From JAGDZR01 sp049115695 (GTDB taxonomy: Bacteria; Bacteroidota; Bacteroidia; Cytophagales; Cyclobacteriaceae), in NCBI GenBank assembly GCA_049115695.1, contig JAGDZR010000001.1, positions 186,001-250,000 of the forward strand: DNA of 64,000 nt. The letters run 5' to 3'. The translations under genes and the position numbers were made by a program. Position 1 is the stretch's first letter, and each line of letters begins with the position of its first letter. The notes beneath the pieces were generated by a model. It searched no databases. It was given only the letters and a program-made list of their open reading frames with translations, and had not been told where the DNA came from. Positions 49,827-57,169 of this stretch are shown piece by piece.

Positions 49827-49855
49827 ATCTTCAATGCTCACTCGTCTCGCTTATA

Positions 49856-50332
49856 ATGGCAATTAATGACCGCATTGCACAATTAATCGTTGAACTCGAT
49901 TTAAATCTAACTTCCTTCGCTGATTCGCTTGATGTAAGTGTACCTGTAGTTCACAATATTGTTAAGGGTAGGAGAAATAAGCCAAGTTTTGAAATGCTAA
50001 GGCGAATTACGACGGTTTATGCGGCCGTAAATACGGATTGGTTACTTAGAGGAAATGGTAATGTGTGGTTACCTGCTCAAGTTGATGAAGAGACACAAAG
50101 TGTCCAGGACAAACCTGTAATTGATCAGGACAATCTTGATAAACGACTCAGAAGCTTATTGAATTTACTGGGAGAAAATTACCCTGAGGATCATGTTGTA
50201 GCTGAGTTGAAAGAATTGATTCCACAGTTGATGGATCAAAACAACTATCACAGAGATAAGCTTGTGAAACTTTATGAAAAGAATGAAAAAATGATGGACA
50301 TCCTACGACATCATTTAGGATTGGATATTTAA
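49856..50332 (+). CDS. XRE-family helix-turn-helix regulator
   Basis: 158 residues. The N-terminal domain (about 1-72) matches XRE regulators: MAINDRIAQLIVELDLNLTS, FADSLDVSVPVVHNIVKGRRNKPSFEMLRRITTVY and NTDWLLRGNGNVW. A linker and a C-terminal amphipathic helix (about 130-155) probably mediate dimerisation. Upstream lie four palindromes suited to a dimeric regulator, two of them abutting a promoter-like box, so autoregulation is likely. Its 3' end overlaps the convergent TPR gene by 18 bp. Confidence 0.88.
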   Translation: MAINDRIAQLIVELDLNLTSFADSLDVSVPVVHNIVKGRRNKPSFEMLRRITTVYAAVNTDWLLRGNGNVWLPAQVDEETQSVQDKPVIDQDNLDKRLRSLLNLLGENYPEDHVVAELKELIPQLMDQNNYHRDKLVKLYEKNEKMMDILRHHLGLDI

Positions 50333-51595
50333 TACCCTTATTGACTTTTCAAGCTGTCGCTTAAGGTTCTTCTCTCTATAGTTACTGATCAGTACAAATA
50401 ACACCACCGTGAGAATAAAGGCCAATGCGGTAAGTGCTCCATAAAGTTCTATTTTCTCGTTTTTTTCCTGTTGAGCAACAAGACTGTAATAACGTTGTGT
50501 GATCAGCTCGAGATTATAATTTTTATCAATCTGTTCGACTTTTTGTTGAAGAATAATATGCTGATCTAATTTTTCAGCGTGAATTTTGTTGTAATCATTC
50601 GCGAGTTTAAAATCCCCCGTACTTTCAAACAGAAGTGCCAATGACTTGTAGACATCAAAATATTCTTGATTGAATTCTGTGTCTGTGTTAGCAATTGATT
50701 CGGCTTGTTTATAAGCTTTTAAAGCCTCGTTGTAGTTTTTGAGACTCATCTGAGAGTCGGCATATCCCTTAAGAGAGATAAAGTAGGACCAGGGGTTAGA
50801 AACGTTAAGATTTATCGAATCCTTAAAAGCAATTGACTTCTTATACCATTCCGCAGCAATTTCATATTCATTCAAGTTGTAAAAACATTCCGCAATATTG
50901 GCTAAAGCATAGCTCCGAAATGACGGATAGTTATAATCCTCAGATTGAGTTAATCTCAAATTGTTCTTAAATGTATTGATGGCTATGTCGTATTGTTTGG
51001 CCTGAATTTGGGTATTTCCTATTTCATTATTGATATCCAATTCTTTCTCTTTGTTGCCTTGAATTCGGTTAATACCTATCGCTTTATCGAAGAACTCAAG
51101 CGCCATTTCATATTCCTGCTGATTTCGATAAGAAATGGCAATGTTTACTAAGATGCCGATGGCTTGAATGTTGTTTTGAATCATGTCTGCATATTTTAAA
51201 GCGTCTTGATGATACTTTAAACTTCCCTCATGATTCTTAAATTTGTTGCAGATAAATCCAATGTTTTTGTTCAGACTAATAAGTGTCTCTTCGACTCCTT
51301 CATAGGGATTGGATTCAGCGTGCCTTATTCCTTCCAGATAATAGATAATTCCTCGACCATAATTCTTATGTTTTTTGGATTGAAGCCAACCTAAAATAAA
51401 ATAGGATTGAACAATTGCATAATGGTTGTTTTCTTCTTTTCCTTGAAATTGTAGTTTTTGAGCCAGAATTTCGGCAGAATCGACGTTAGTATGAAGATAT
51501 GAAATAGATTGTTTTCGGAGAGTTTCCAGACTTTCTGGAGATCCAATCAATTCTTGGGTTAAAAACAGGAGTATGACGAGCGTAAGTTTCCTCAA
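50315..51595 (-). CDS. TPR protein with C-terminal membrane helix
   Basis: I place the start at a TTG at 51595: it gives MRKLTLVILLFLTQELIGSP, a good signal peptide. The ATG at 51649 would lie inside the terminator of the upstream gene. About 426 residues: TPR repeats (about 40-330, such as ALEFFDKAIGI, ALKAYKQAESI), a coiled coil, one membrane helix near the C-terminus (LYGALTALAFILTVVLFVLI) and a short basic cytoplasmic tail. The architecture equals a hybrid sensor kinase without kinase domains; it may be a decayed or dedicated sensor/scaffold. Confidence 0.78.
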   Translation of the reverse strand: MRKLTLVILLFLTQELIGSPESLETLRKQSISYLHTNVDSAEILAQKLQFQGKEENNHYAIVQSYFILGWLQSKKHKNYGRGIIYYLEGIRHAESNPYEGVEETLISLNKNIGFICNKFKNHEGSLKYHQDALKYADMIQNNIQAIGILVNIAISYRNQQEYEMALEFFDKAIGINRIQGNKEKELDINNEIGNTQIQAKQYDIAINTFKNNLRLTQSEDYNYPSFRSYALANIAECFYNLNEYEIAAEWYKKSIAFKDSINLNVSNPWSYFISLKGYADSQMSLKNYNEALKAYKQAESIANTDTEFNQEYFDVYKSLALLFESTGDFKLANDYNKIHAEKLDQHIILQQKVEQIDKNYNLELITQRYYSLVAQQEKNEKIELYGALTALAFILTVVLFVLISNYREKNLKRQLEKSIRVLNIQS

Positions 51596-51628
51596 AAGGT
51601 GATTTACAAAGTTCAAAATGAAAGTTAT

Positions 51629-51660
51629 AAAAAAAGCGAGATATATCAATTACCTCGCTT
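51629..51660 (-). terminator. Rho-independent terminator of the 58-aa lipoprotein gene
   Basis: AAGCGAG (51634-51640) and CTCGCTT (51654-51660) form a perfect seven-pair stem; on the minus strand it is followed by TTTTTTTA. It lies 36 bp after the stop codon of the small lipoprotein. Confidence 0.85.
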
Positions 51661-51695
51661 ATAACTCATTCGATCATCTTTTAATTTGCAGGGGG

Positions 51696-51872
51696 TTAAC
51701 CTTTCGGATTGTCGTCCCCTCCAGCACTATTGCCACCGTCAGTTCCCATTGTAGGTTCTTTTAGCTCTGTTTGATCAATTAATTCTTCTAGATTTTCGTC
51801 TTCACCACATGAGGTGAACAACATTCCAAATCCCATCAGAAATAGTACGAGCAATAATCTTGCATTTTTCAT
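51696..51872 (-). CDS. Small lipoprotein (58 aa)
   Basis: ATG at 51872 opens MKNARLLLVLFLMGFGMLFT followed by SCGEDEN: a complete lipoprotein signal with lipobox FTSC (Cys22). The mature peptide is about 37 residues, very acidic and Gly/Asn-rich (TDGGNSAGGDDNPKG), and ends in a stop at 51696. A perfect terminator follows. The strong signal and terminator make it a real gene despite its size. It resembles many Bacteroidota small lipoproteins with Glu/Asp just after the Cys, typical of surface export. Function unknown. Confidence 0.8.
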   Translation of the reverse strand: MKNARLLLVLFLMGFGMLFTSCGEDENLEELIDQTELKEPTMGTDGGNSAGGDDNPKG

Positions 51873-52034
51873 AGCTTATGTTTTTTGTTAACAATATTTC
51901 TAAAATACTGATTTTCAGCCTCTTTGGATGTGCACTAGTGTGGTTTGACGGATGCATTTGACCGCTTAAATAATAGAAGCAATAGATTGCTCAGCGCGAT
52001 TACGCCGAAACTGTAATTGACTATCGGGTAACGC

Positions 52035-52063
52035 TTGTCATTTTTAGTTTTTGGGTAGTTTTG
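52035..52063 (+). promoter_or_regulatory. Candidate promoter of the DUF4920 gene
   Basis: TTG (52035-52037) and TAGTTTTG (52056-52063) lie 21 bp apart, matching the Bacteroidota -33/-7 arrangement. Transcription would start near 52069, 14 bp before the ATG. Confidence 0.5.
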
Positions 52064-52082
52064 TATAAAACCAATATTCTAA

Positions 52083-52532
52083 ATGAAACGCATCAGTCAA
52101 ATATCTTTTGTCCTGTTCGTTATGGCAGGTTGTGCAAATCCTGAGTCAAATTATTTACCATTTGGGGAGGAGATAACTGCTGTTGAATCCAAGTCCATTG
52201 TTGAAGTAGGGCAGCTGCTTGCTGGTCAGGACTCGATAGTGGTAAAACTAACGGGTACAGTCGATGAAGTTTGTCAGGCGAAGGGTTGTTGGATGACACT
52301 TTCGAATGCTTCAGGAGACCCGGTAAGAGTTACTTTTAAGGATTATGGGTTTTTCGTTCCTAAGGACATTGCCGGAAAAGAAGTGATCGTCGAAGGAGTG
52401 ATAAGAAAAGATGTTCTTAGTGAGAAAATGGCTCGACACTATGCGGAGGACGCTGGTGAGGCGTTTGATTCCACTAAAGTCTATAATGAATTTGCTTTTG
52501 TAGCCAATGGCGTGCTAGTATCTAAAAACTAG
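52083..52532 (+). CDS. DUF4920 lipoprotein
   Basis: 149 residues with lipoprotein signal (VLFVMAGCAN, Cys17). A small OB-like domain follows: VVKLTGTVDEVCQAKGCWMTLS, VRVTFKDYGFFVPKDIAGKEVIVEG, matching DUF4920. The two Cys in EVCQAKGCW may form a disulfide or bind metal. The function of the family is not established. It converges on the small membrane-protein gene with a 4-bp overlap. Confidence 0.85.
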   Translation: MKRISQISFVLFVMAGCANPESNYLPFGEEITAVESKSIVEVGQLLAGQDSIVVKLTGTVDEVCQAKGCWMTLSNASGDPVRVTFKDYGFFVPKDIAGKEVIVEGVIRKDVLSEKMARHYAEDAGEAFDSTKVYNEFAFVANGVLVSKN

Positions 52533-52900
52533 CTATACAGACTCTTCTTCTTTTTCTTCATGAAGATTTGACGAAAACTATTGCCACATTGTGCGGCTAC
52601 TGCCGCACTCAATGCTCCAATCAGGCCTGTTGCCAGAATGAGAAGGTTCGGGTCTGAAAATGGCATAAGTGCAACTATTTTGTCAGCCAAAAATGCCCCT
52701 GAGTCATTGTTAATTTTGAATGCTAACCCTAGCCAAACCAACCCGGCACCTAAAAACCCTGCATTAAAAACATTGAATCCATTCCCAGGGATCAAGTATC
52801 CGACCAGGAATGAGTAAATGAAAATGATCCACCACGGACTGAACTGAGGTAAAAAGTAGCTACAAATAGCAATTAAGAAAAGTCTGACTATGAATTTCAT
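52529..52900 (-). CDS. Small inner-membrane protein of unknown function
   Basis: 123 residues with about four hydrophobic segments (about 4-20, 24-40, 46-62, 85-105) and a basic C-terminus (FMKKKKKSLYS). It begins 2 bp after the penicillin acylase-family stop codon, so it is the second gene of that operon. No family recognised. Confidence 0.7.
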   Translation of the reverse strand: MKFIVRLFLIAICSYFLPQFSPWWIIFIYSFLVGYLIPGNGFNVFNAGFLGAGLVWLGLAFKINNDSGAFLADKIVALMPFSDPNLLILATGLIGALSAAVAAQCGNSFRQIFMKKKKKSLYS

Positions 52901-52902
52901 TT

Positions 52903-55320
52903 TTATTCAGGCTTGATTGTCAAAGTGAATTGGATTTCTTCGGGAGTCAAAGGTTCGGCACCAAAGTTTAGGTTATAATAATTACCAGCGGCCCAGTCTT
53001 CTACCATGTGGGCATAATTAATATTTCCGGGATTACCTGTTTGACTTCCCGGGTAGACCCCATAAGCCTTGATACCCTTTGGGTCTAACTCTACTACCAT
53101 TCGCCATGAAGGTCCATGCTGAGCACTTGCTGCATTGACAATATTACGATTGCCTCCAATCTTGACCTGCTCCAAGCCAAATGAACCAAAAGAACTTATG
53201 AGATGATCGATTCGCGTATTTTTATATTGATACCAGGCAAGATCAGTTCCGCTTTGATCCCATTTAATTATCGAATCCATCGATAGTTCAAATGATTGCT
53301 GAATCAGGTCAATCGAAGTTTCAACATTGGATGTTGCCTCGATATCGAAATATTGAAATGAAGAATCTTGCTTGAGCAGCTGGCCAGTTGTATAGGTGTT
53401 AGGGCGTGAACCGTCAAAATCCAAATCATCAAATTCATCCCAAATCATGGCATAAAGATTATCCCACCAAAAGTCAAAGACGCTTGGAACAACCAGGTCA
53501 GTTTCACTGAAATAATCCCATTGTGAAAGTAGCGAATAGTATTTCCAGTGCTCGTCACTCATCGTGGCTGTGTCAAGCTTGGACAGTAGGTGAGGGAGGT
53601 TCTCAGATGCTATATAGTTGTAATTATCATTCTGCAATTTCATCATGCTGGTTACGTCGATTTGCGGGATGACTGACAGTCTTTCATTGATTCGCCTATT
53701 TCGATACAACTCATAATGATGATCATACACATAATATGGGTATAGATCATCTACAGGGTGTTGATTAGCAGAGCTGATATAGTTAGTTGCCGGGTTAAGG
53801 ATATTGAGTCTGTGGTCAAAAGGAATATACCCCTTCCATTCATGAGCTGGGTCGGAACCGTCCATCAGAAACTTGCCTTGTTGGGGCCACTTGATTGGGA
53901 ATTTGCCTGGTAAATTCAGGGCTATGTTACCTTTTACATCTGCATAAATGAAGTTTTGTGGTGGTCCGGAAAAGCTACGCAGAACATTTTTGTAGTTTTC
54001 ATAATTTTTTGATTTTGTAATGCCATACATCGCATGAAATGATGAGGAAGGATCATGGGCAATCCAGCGCATAGCGTAGTTGACTTTGCCGTTGTTATTG
54101 CCAAAATTCCTATCATAAACCAAAGGGCCTTGATGCGTGTATATGATGGTGTCATAGTAAGAAGGTTCACCTTTAACAGTAATTTCCTCTATGACCGTTT
54201 CAGTCTTAAACCACTGGTTGTTGTACAAGTATTCTTTTCGTTGATCATCTTTAAACGTGATAGCGTACCAATCAACCTGATCTCGGGGAGAGTTGGTCAC
54301 TCCCCAGGCAATAGAGTCGTTGAAACCGATTAGGACAACTGGCGTGCCGGGGACGGTAACACCCATAGTATTTGATTCCTGAGATTGTAAGTGTGCGGCA
54401 TACCAAATAGAAGGTAATGTCAACCTCAAATCCGGTTCATTTGCCATGATCGCATTTCCTGATCGGGTTTTGGACTTTGTCGCAGCAAAATTATTGCTAC
54501 CATTCAGGGGGCTTGGTTTATTAATGGTTGAAGGTGTGATCTGAAGAGGAAACAATGTATCTGGCTGTTCAGGGATTTCTCCTTCAAATGGCCACTGCGT
54601 ACCCTTTGGTATCACAGGAGACAAGTTGCCCAGCTGCTCTGGGAAAAGGAGGTCATACATTTCGTCTCCAAGCAGGTTGAACATATTGGTGTTCTCAAGA
54701 TCACGCTCACTTCTCGATAATGTGTTGGCAAGCAATGCATAGGCCATGAGTGACTTTTCAGTTGTCCAGGGTTCAGGTTGATAGTTCAGTAGCTTGAACT
54801 CTATTGGTTGGTCCTTAAGCTTGAGATTGTTGATATACGCATTTACCCCTGCCGTATAGGCTCTAATTATCCTGCTCAGTTCAGGGTCTTTCATTAGCTC
54901 AGCATGAAACTCTTTGGTCATCTTTTTCAAGCCAATTCTTCTCTGCAGTCGATCATAGTCAATCGCTCTGGCCCCCACAACTTCTGAAATTCGACCAAAA
55001 ACAACTCTCGAATAAAAGTCCATTTGCCATAGACGATGATAAGCTGTCACATATCCTTGAGCGAAATACATGTCTTCATCAGTTGATGCTGAGATGTGTG
55101 GGATAGAAAGCTCATCAAAGACAACTTTAACAGGCTTAGAAACGCCATCAGAGGTGATGGTTACTGGTAATGAAATGGGTTTGGTTTCGTTGTTTTGCCA
55201 AAACCCCTGATGTGGACTAAGTAATTTGCCAAGAGGTGGTATCTGTCCGATCGGGAAGTTTAAGAAATAAATCAGTGCAATGGAGACTAAAAAGAAAAAG
55301 ACAAATCGAAAGATTTTCAT
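52903..55320 (-). CDS. Penicillin acylase-family (Ntn) amidohydrolase, exported
   Basis: 805 residues from the ATG at 55320 (MKIFRFVFFFLVSIALIYFL). The ORF is open from 55329. The N-terminal alpha part includes FDELSIPHISASTDEDMYFAQGY and HRLWQMDFYSR. The autoprocessing site reads PLNGSNNFA, so the beta chain would start at the Ser278 nucleophile (numbered from the longer start). Later conserved segments are WYAAHLQS and NPATNYISSANQ. Members hydrolyse N-acyl amides such as penicillins, acyl-homoserine lactones or lipopeptides; the native substrate is unknown. It heads a two-gene unit. Confidence 0.93.
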   Translation of the reverse strand: MKIFRFVFFFLVSIALIYFLNFPIGQIPPLGKLLSPHQGFWQNNETKPISLPVTITSDGVSKPVKVVFDELSIPHISASTDEDMYFAQGYVTAYHRLWQMDFYSRVVFGRISEVVGARAIDYDRLQRRIGLKKMTKEFHAELMKDPELSRIIRAYTAGVNAYINNLKLKDQPIEFKLLNYQPEPWTTEKSLMAYALLANTLSRSERDLENTNMFNLLGDEMYDLLFPEQLGNLSPVIPKGTQWPFEGEIPEQPDTLFPLQITPSTINKPSPLNGSNNFAATKSKTRSGNAIMANEPDLRLTLPSIWYAAHLQSQESNTMGVTVPGTPVVLIGFNDSIAWGVTNSPRDQVDWYAITFKDDQRKEYLYNNQWFKTETVIEEITVKGEPSYYDTIIYTHQGPLVYDRNFGNNNGKVNYAMRWIAHDPSSSFHAMYGITKSKNYENYKNVLRSFSGPPQNFIYADVKGNIALNLPGKFPIKWPQQGKFLMDGSDPAHEWKGYIPFDHRLNILNPATNYISSANQHPVDDLYPYYVYDHHYELYRNRRINERLSVIPQIDVTSMMKLQNDNYNYIASENLPHLLSKLDTATMSDEHWKYYSLLSQWDYFSETDLVVPSVFDFWWDNLYAMIWDEFDDLDFDGSRPNTYTTGQLLKQDSSFQYFDIEATSNVETSIDLIQQSFELSMDSIIKWDQSGTDLAWYQYKNTRIDHLISSFGSFGLEQVKIGGNRNIVNAASAQHGPSWRMVVELDPKGIKAYGVYPGSQTGNPGNINYAHMVEDWAAGNYYNLNFGAEPLTPEEIQFTLTIKPE

Positions 55321-55418
55321 GTATGCCAACTGGAGATGGTTATTCGTTTAATTTGCTCTGGCAAAATAAGTATTTAATTGTCTAATACGATAGGATAGTT
55401 GAGGTAACGGAAATAAAA

Positions 55419-55979
55419 ATGTATAAGTCCTGTAAAAGAGGTTTTGACATATTCGGATCATTGGCATTATTGATCGTATTGCTTCCATTGCTGCTTCTTA
55501 TTACCCTGCTTTCAGCTGTTTTTATTAGACAAAATCCTTTTTATGTTCAATCCAGGGTGGGTCTCAATGGCAATTCATTCACCTTATACAAATTTAGAAG
55601 TATGCTTGATGGTGAGGAATCTGGCAGTGGTTCATGGGGTGGATTTTTGAGGAAAAGCTCCTTGGATGAACTGCCTCAATTATTAAATGTGATAAATGGC
55701 GATATGAGCATGGTCGGACCGAGACCGTTATTGGAAGCATATCAACCTTTGTTTTCAGAGCATCATGCCCGAAGAAATGAAGTGAAACCAGGTTTGACGG
55801 GACTGGTTCAGGTATCTGGTCGTAATCACCTCAGTTGGGAGGAACGGTTGGACCTTGACGTGGAATATGTCCAAAAACTAAGTTTCGCACTAGATGTGCA
55901 GATTATACTCAAAACAATTATTGCGGTGCTGAGATTTGAGGGAGGCAGAAGGTCAGATCCGTTCCAGGGATATCAATAA
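55419..55979 (+). CDS. Polyprenyl-phosphate sugar-phosphate transferase (PglC/WcaJ core)
   Basis: 186 residues, the minimal catalytic unit of the bacterial sugar transferase family. A re-entrant membrane helix (about 12-35) follows KRGFDIFGSLALLI; then RVGLNGNSFTLYKFRSM, the catalytic Asp-Glu pair in SSLDELPQLLNVINGDMS, MVGPRPLLE and KPGLTGLVQVSGRN. It puts the first sugar phosphate on a lipid carrier for glycan assembly. No other glycosyltransferases are adjacent, so the glycan is unknown. It overlaps the DUF6089 gene tail to tail by 7 bp. Confidence 0.92.
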   Translation: MYKSCKRGFDIFGSLALLIVLLPLLLLITLLSAVFIRQNPFYVQSRVGLNGNSFTLYKFRSMLDGEESGSGSWGGFLRKSSLDELPQLLNVINGDMSMVGPRPLLEAYQPLFSEHHARRNEVKPGLTGLVQVSGRNHLSWEERLDLDVEYVQKLSFALDVQIILKTIIAVLRFEGGRRSDPFQGYQ

Positions 55980-56818
55980 GCAGAAGGCTTTTTGAAAATG
56001 GGACCATCGCCATTTGGGATAAAGACTTCCAATTGGAAGTTGAGGAATAAGTATTGGTCATTGACCCTGGGATTCCCTCTACGACCACCTTCAATGAGTT
56101 CGTCATAGGCCCCCTGGTTCATTACTTCAATTTCCCTTTTTCGATTCGATAGATTTTCTTGTAACTCAGAACTGTAGTTGTCAGGAAAGGTATTTGAGAC
56201 ATCATCCAGATAGTCGGTAGAGGTGTAGCGGTAGGAGCCTTCGATATTGAAATTGATGAATTCATTGATGCGCAGCTTGACACCAACAGCACCTGGGAAC
56301 ACCAGTGCTACTTTTCTATAGTCAACTCCCTCAGTTTGTATGGCGCGTAGTTTATAAGAGACACCCTCTAGCTCGGTTTTGGGATTGAAGAAAGTGGCCC
56401 CAATGCCAGCAGACACATAAGGATCAATTCTCCATCGGAGGTGATAATTACCACGGTATTTTCTGAAATAGTAAGTGCCCTGTAGGGTCCATTCCCAGTT
56501 TTGAGAAGTAAACGAAAGGTTACGTTGCTGTTGCCAACTACTGTCTGGGGCCCATGAATCTTTTCCCTTTATTTGATAATACCCAATGGTAGTTTTTGCG
56601 GCTATTCGGCTCAGCAATCGAGCCTCAAGGCCCAGGGTGCCGTGTGTCCAGCCATTTTGTATTTGATTGGGGTAGTTCAATTCTCCAAAATAAGCGGTCT
56701 GACCTGAACCCAACTGAACGCTGAAATATCTGTCAGTGTATTGCCATGACAGGAAATCCTGCCCCACAGCGTTCAAAGCCCCTATGAGACCCACATACAT
56801 GATGACCAAACGTTTCAT
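55973..56818 (-). CDS. DUF6089/PorG-like outer-membrane barrel
   Basis: 281 residues from the ATG at 56818 (MKRLVIMYVGLIGALNAVGQ, signal peptide); the upstream ATG at 56857 is less likely. The pattern VQLGSGQTAYFGELNYPNQI, WRIDPYVSAGIGATFFNP and INFNIEGSYRYTSTDYLDDVS matches the DUF6089 group to which PorG of the type IX secretion system belongs. PorG is shorter, and no other T9SS gene is nearby, so it may be a paralogue with another role. Confidence 0.72.
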   Translation of the reverse strand: MKRLVIMYVGLIGALNAVGQDFLSWQYTDRYFSVQLGSGQTAYFGELNYPNQIQNGWTHGTLGLEARLLSRIAAKTTIGYYQIKGKDSWAPDSSWQQQRNLSFTSQNWEWTLQGTYYFRKYRGNYHLRWRIDPYVSAGIGATFFNPKTELEGVSYKLRAIQTEGVDYRKVALVFPGAVGVKLRINEFINFNIEGSYRYTSTDYLDDVSNTFPDNYSSELQENLSNRKREIEVMNQGAYDELIEGGRRGNPRVNDQYLFLNFQLEVFIPNGDGPIFKKPSAY

Positions 56819-56976
56819 TAACAACGAAAATAGATAAGCTGTCCGAATTAATAACAACTAAACCTTGTGAGTATTACTATTTGACGTGTAAAAAGGTTTT
56901 GTTTGAGACAAATAGCCTTTGGAGGACATCTTACAAACGAACCGATTTTAGGTATTTAACTTTATCGCTACACTAC

Positions 56977-57010
56977 AAAAAGAAACCCTCTCTACGCTTT
57001 GTAAAGAGGG
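56977..57010 (-). terminator. Rho-independent terminator after tRNA-Cys
   Basis: CCCTCT (56986-56991) and AGAGGG (57005-57010) form the stem; on the minus strand it is followed by TTTCTTTTTG, 16 bp beyond the tRNA. Confidence 0.75.
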
Positions 57011-57026
57011 CTTTGAATTTTGATAG

Positions 57027-57097
57027 AGGTTCCAGACGGATTCGAACCGCCGTAAAAGGTTTTGCAGACCTCTGCCTAGCCACTCGGCCATGGAACC
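57027..57097 (-). tRNA. tRNA-Cys (anticodon GCA)
   Basis: On the minus strand the gene runs from GGTTCCA at 57097 to TGGAACC and discriminator U at 57027, 71 nt. The acceptor stem is seven perfect pairs. The anticodon loop CTGCAAA gives GCA, the T-arm reads GGCGG-TTCGAAT-CCGTC, and U73 is the identity base for cysteinyl-tRNA synthetase. CCA is not encoded. It lies between the rpsA terminator and its own terminator. Confidence 0.97.
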
Positions 57098-57113
57098 TTA
57101 TTTTTAAGGATGG

Positions 57114-57121
57114 CAAACTTA
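57114..57121 (-). promoter_or_regulatory. Candidate -7 box for tRNA-Cys
   Basis: On the minus strand TAAGTTTG fits TAnnTTTG and lies 17 bp before the tRNA 5' end, just after the rpsA terminator. Confidence 0.45.
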
Positions 57122-57131
57122 CGATTAAACA

Positions 57132-57161
57132 ATAAAAAAGTGAGGGAAATTCCCTCACTTT
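57132..57161 (-). terminator. Rho-independent terminator of rpsA
   Basis: AAGTGAGGG (57138-57146) and CCCTCACTT (57152-57160) form a perfect nine-pair stem with a five-base loop; on the minus strand it is followed by TTTTTTATT. Confidence 0.9.
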
Positions 57162-57169
57162 CTTAAAAT

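Larger units (their letters stand above)
49331..49855. other. Non-coding region with four palindromes and two terminator-bounded units
   Basis: This 525-bp AT-rich gap holds no protein gene that I can support. It holds palindromes at 49333-49346, 49363-49376, 49687-49700 and 49728-49741, and two intrinsic terminators (49491-49521 and 49797-49826), with promoter-like boxes between. The parts are listed separately. Confidence 0.8.

Noticed and set aside
56881..57135. 84-codon plus-strand ORF
   Set aside because: It runs antisense through tRNA-Cys and two terminators; no protein-like features.
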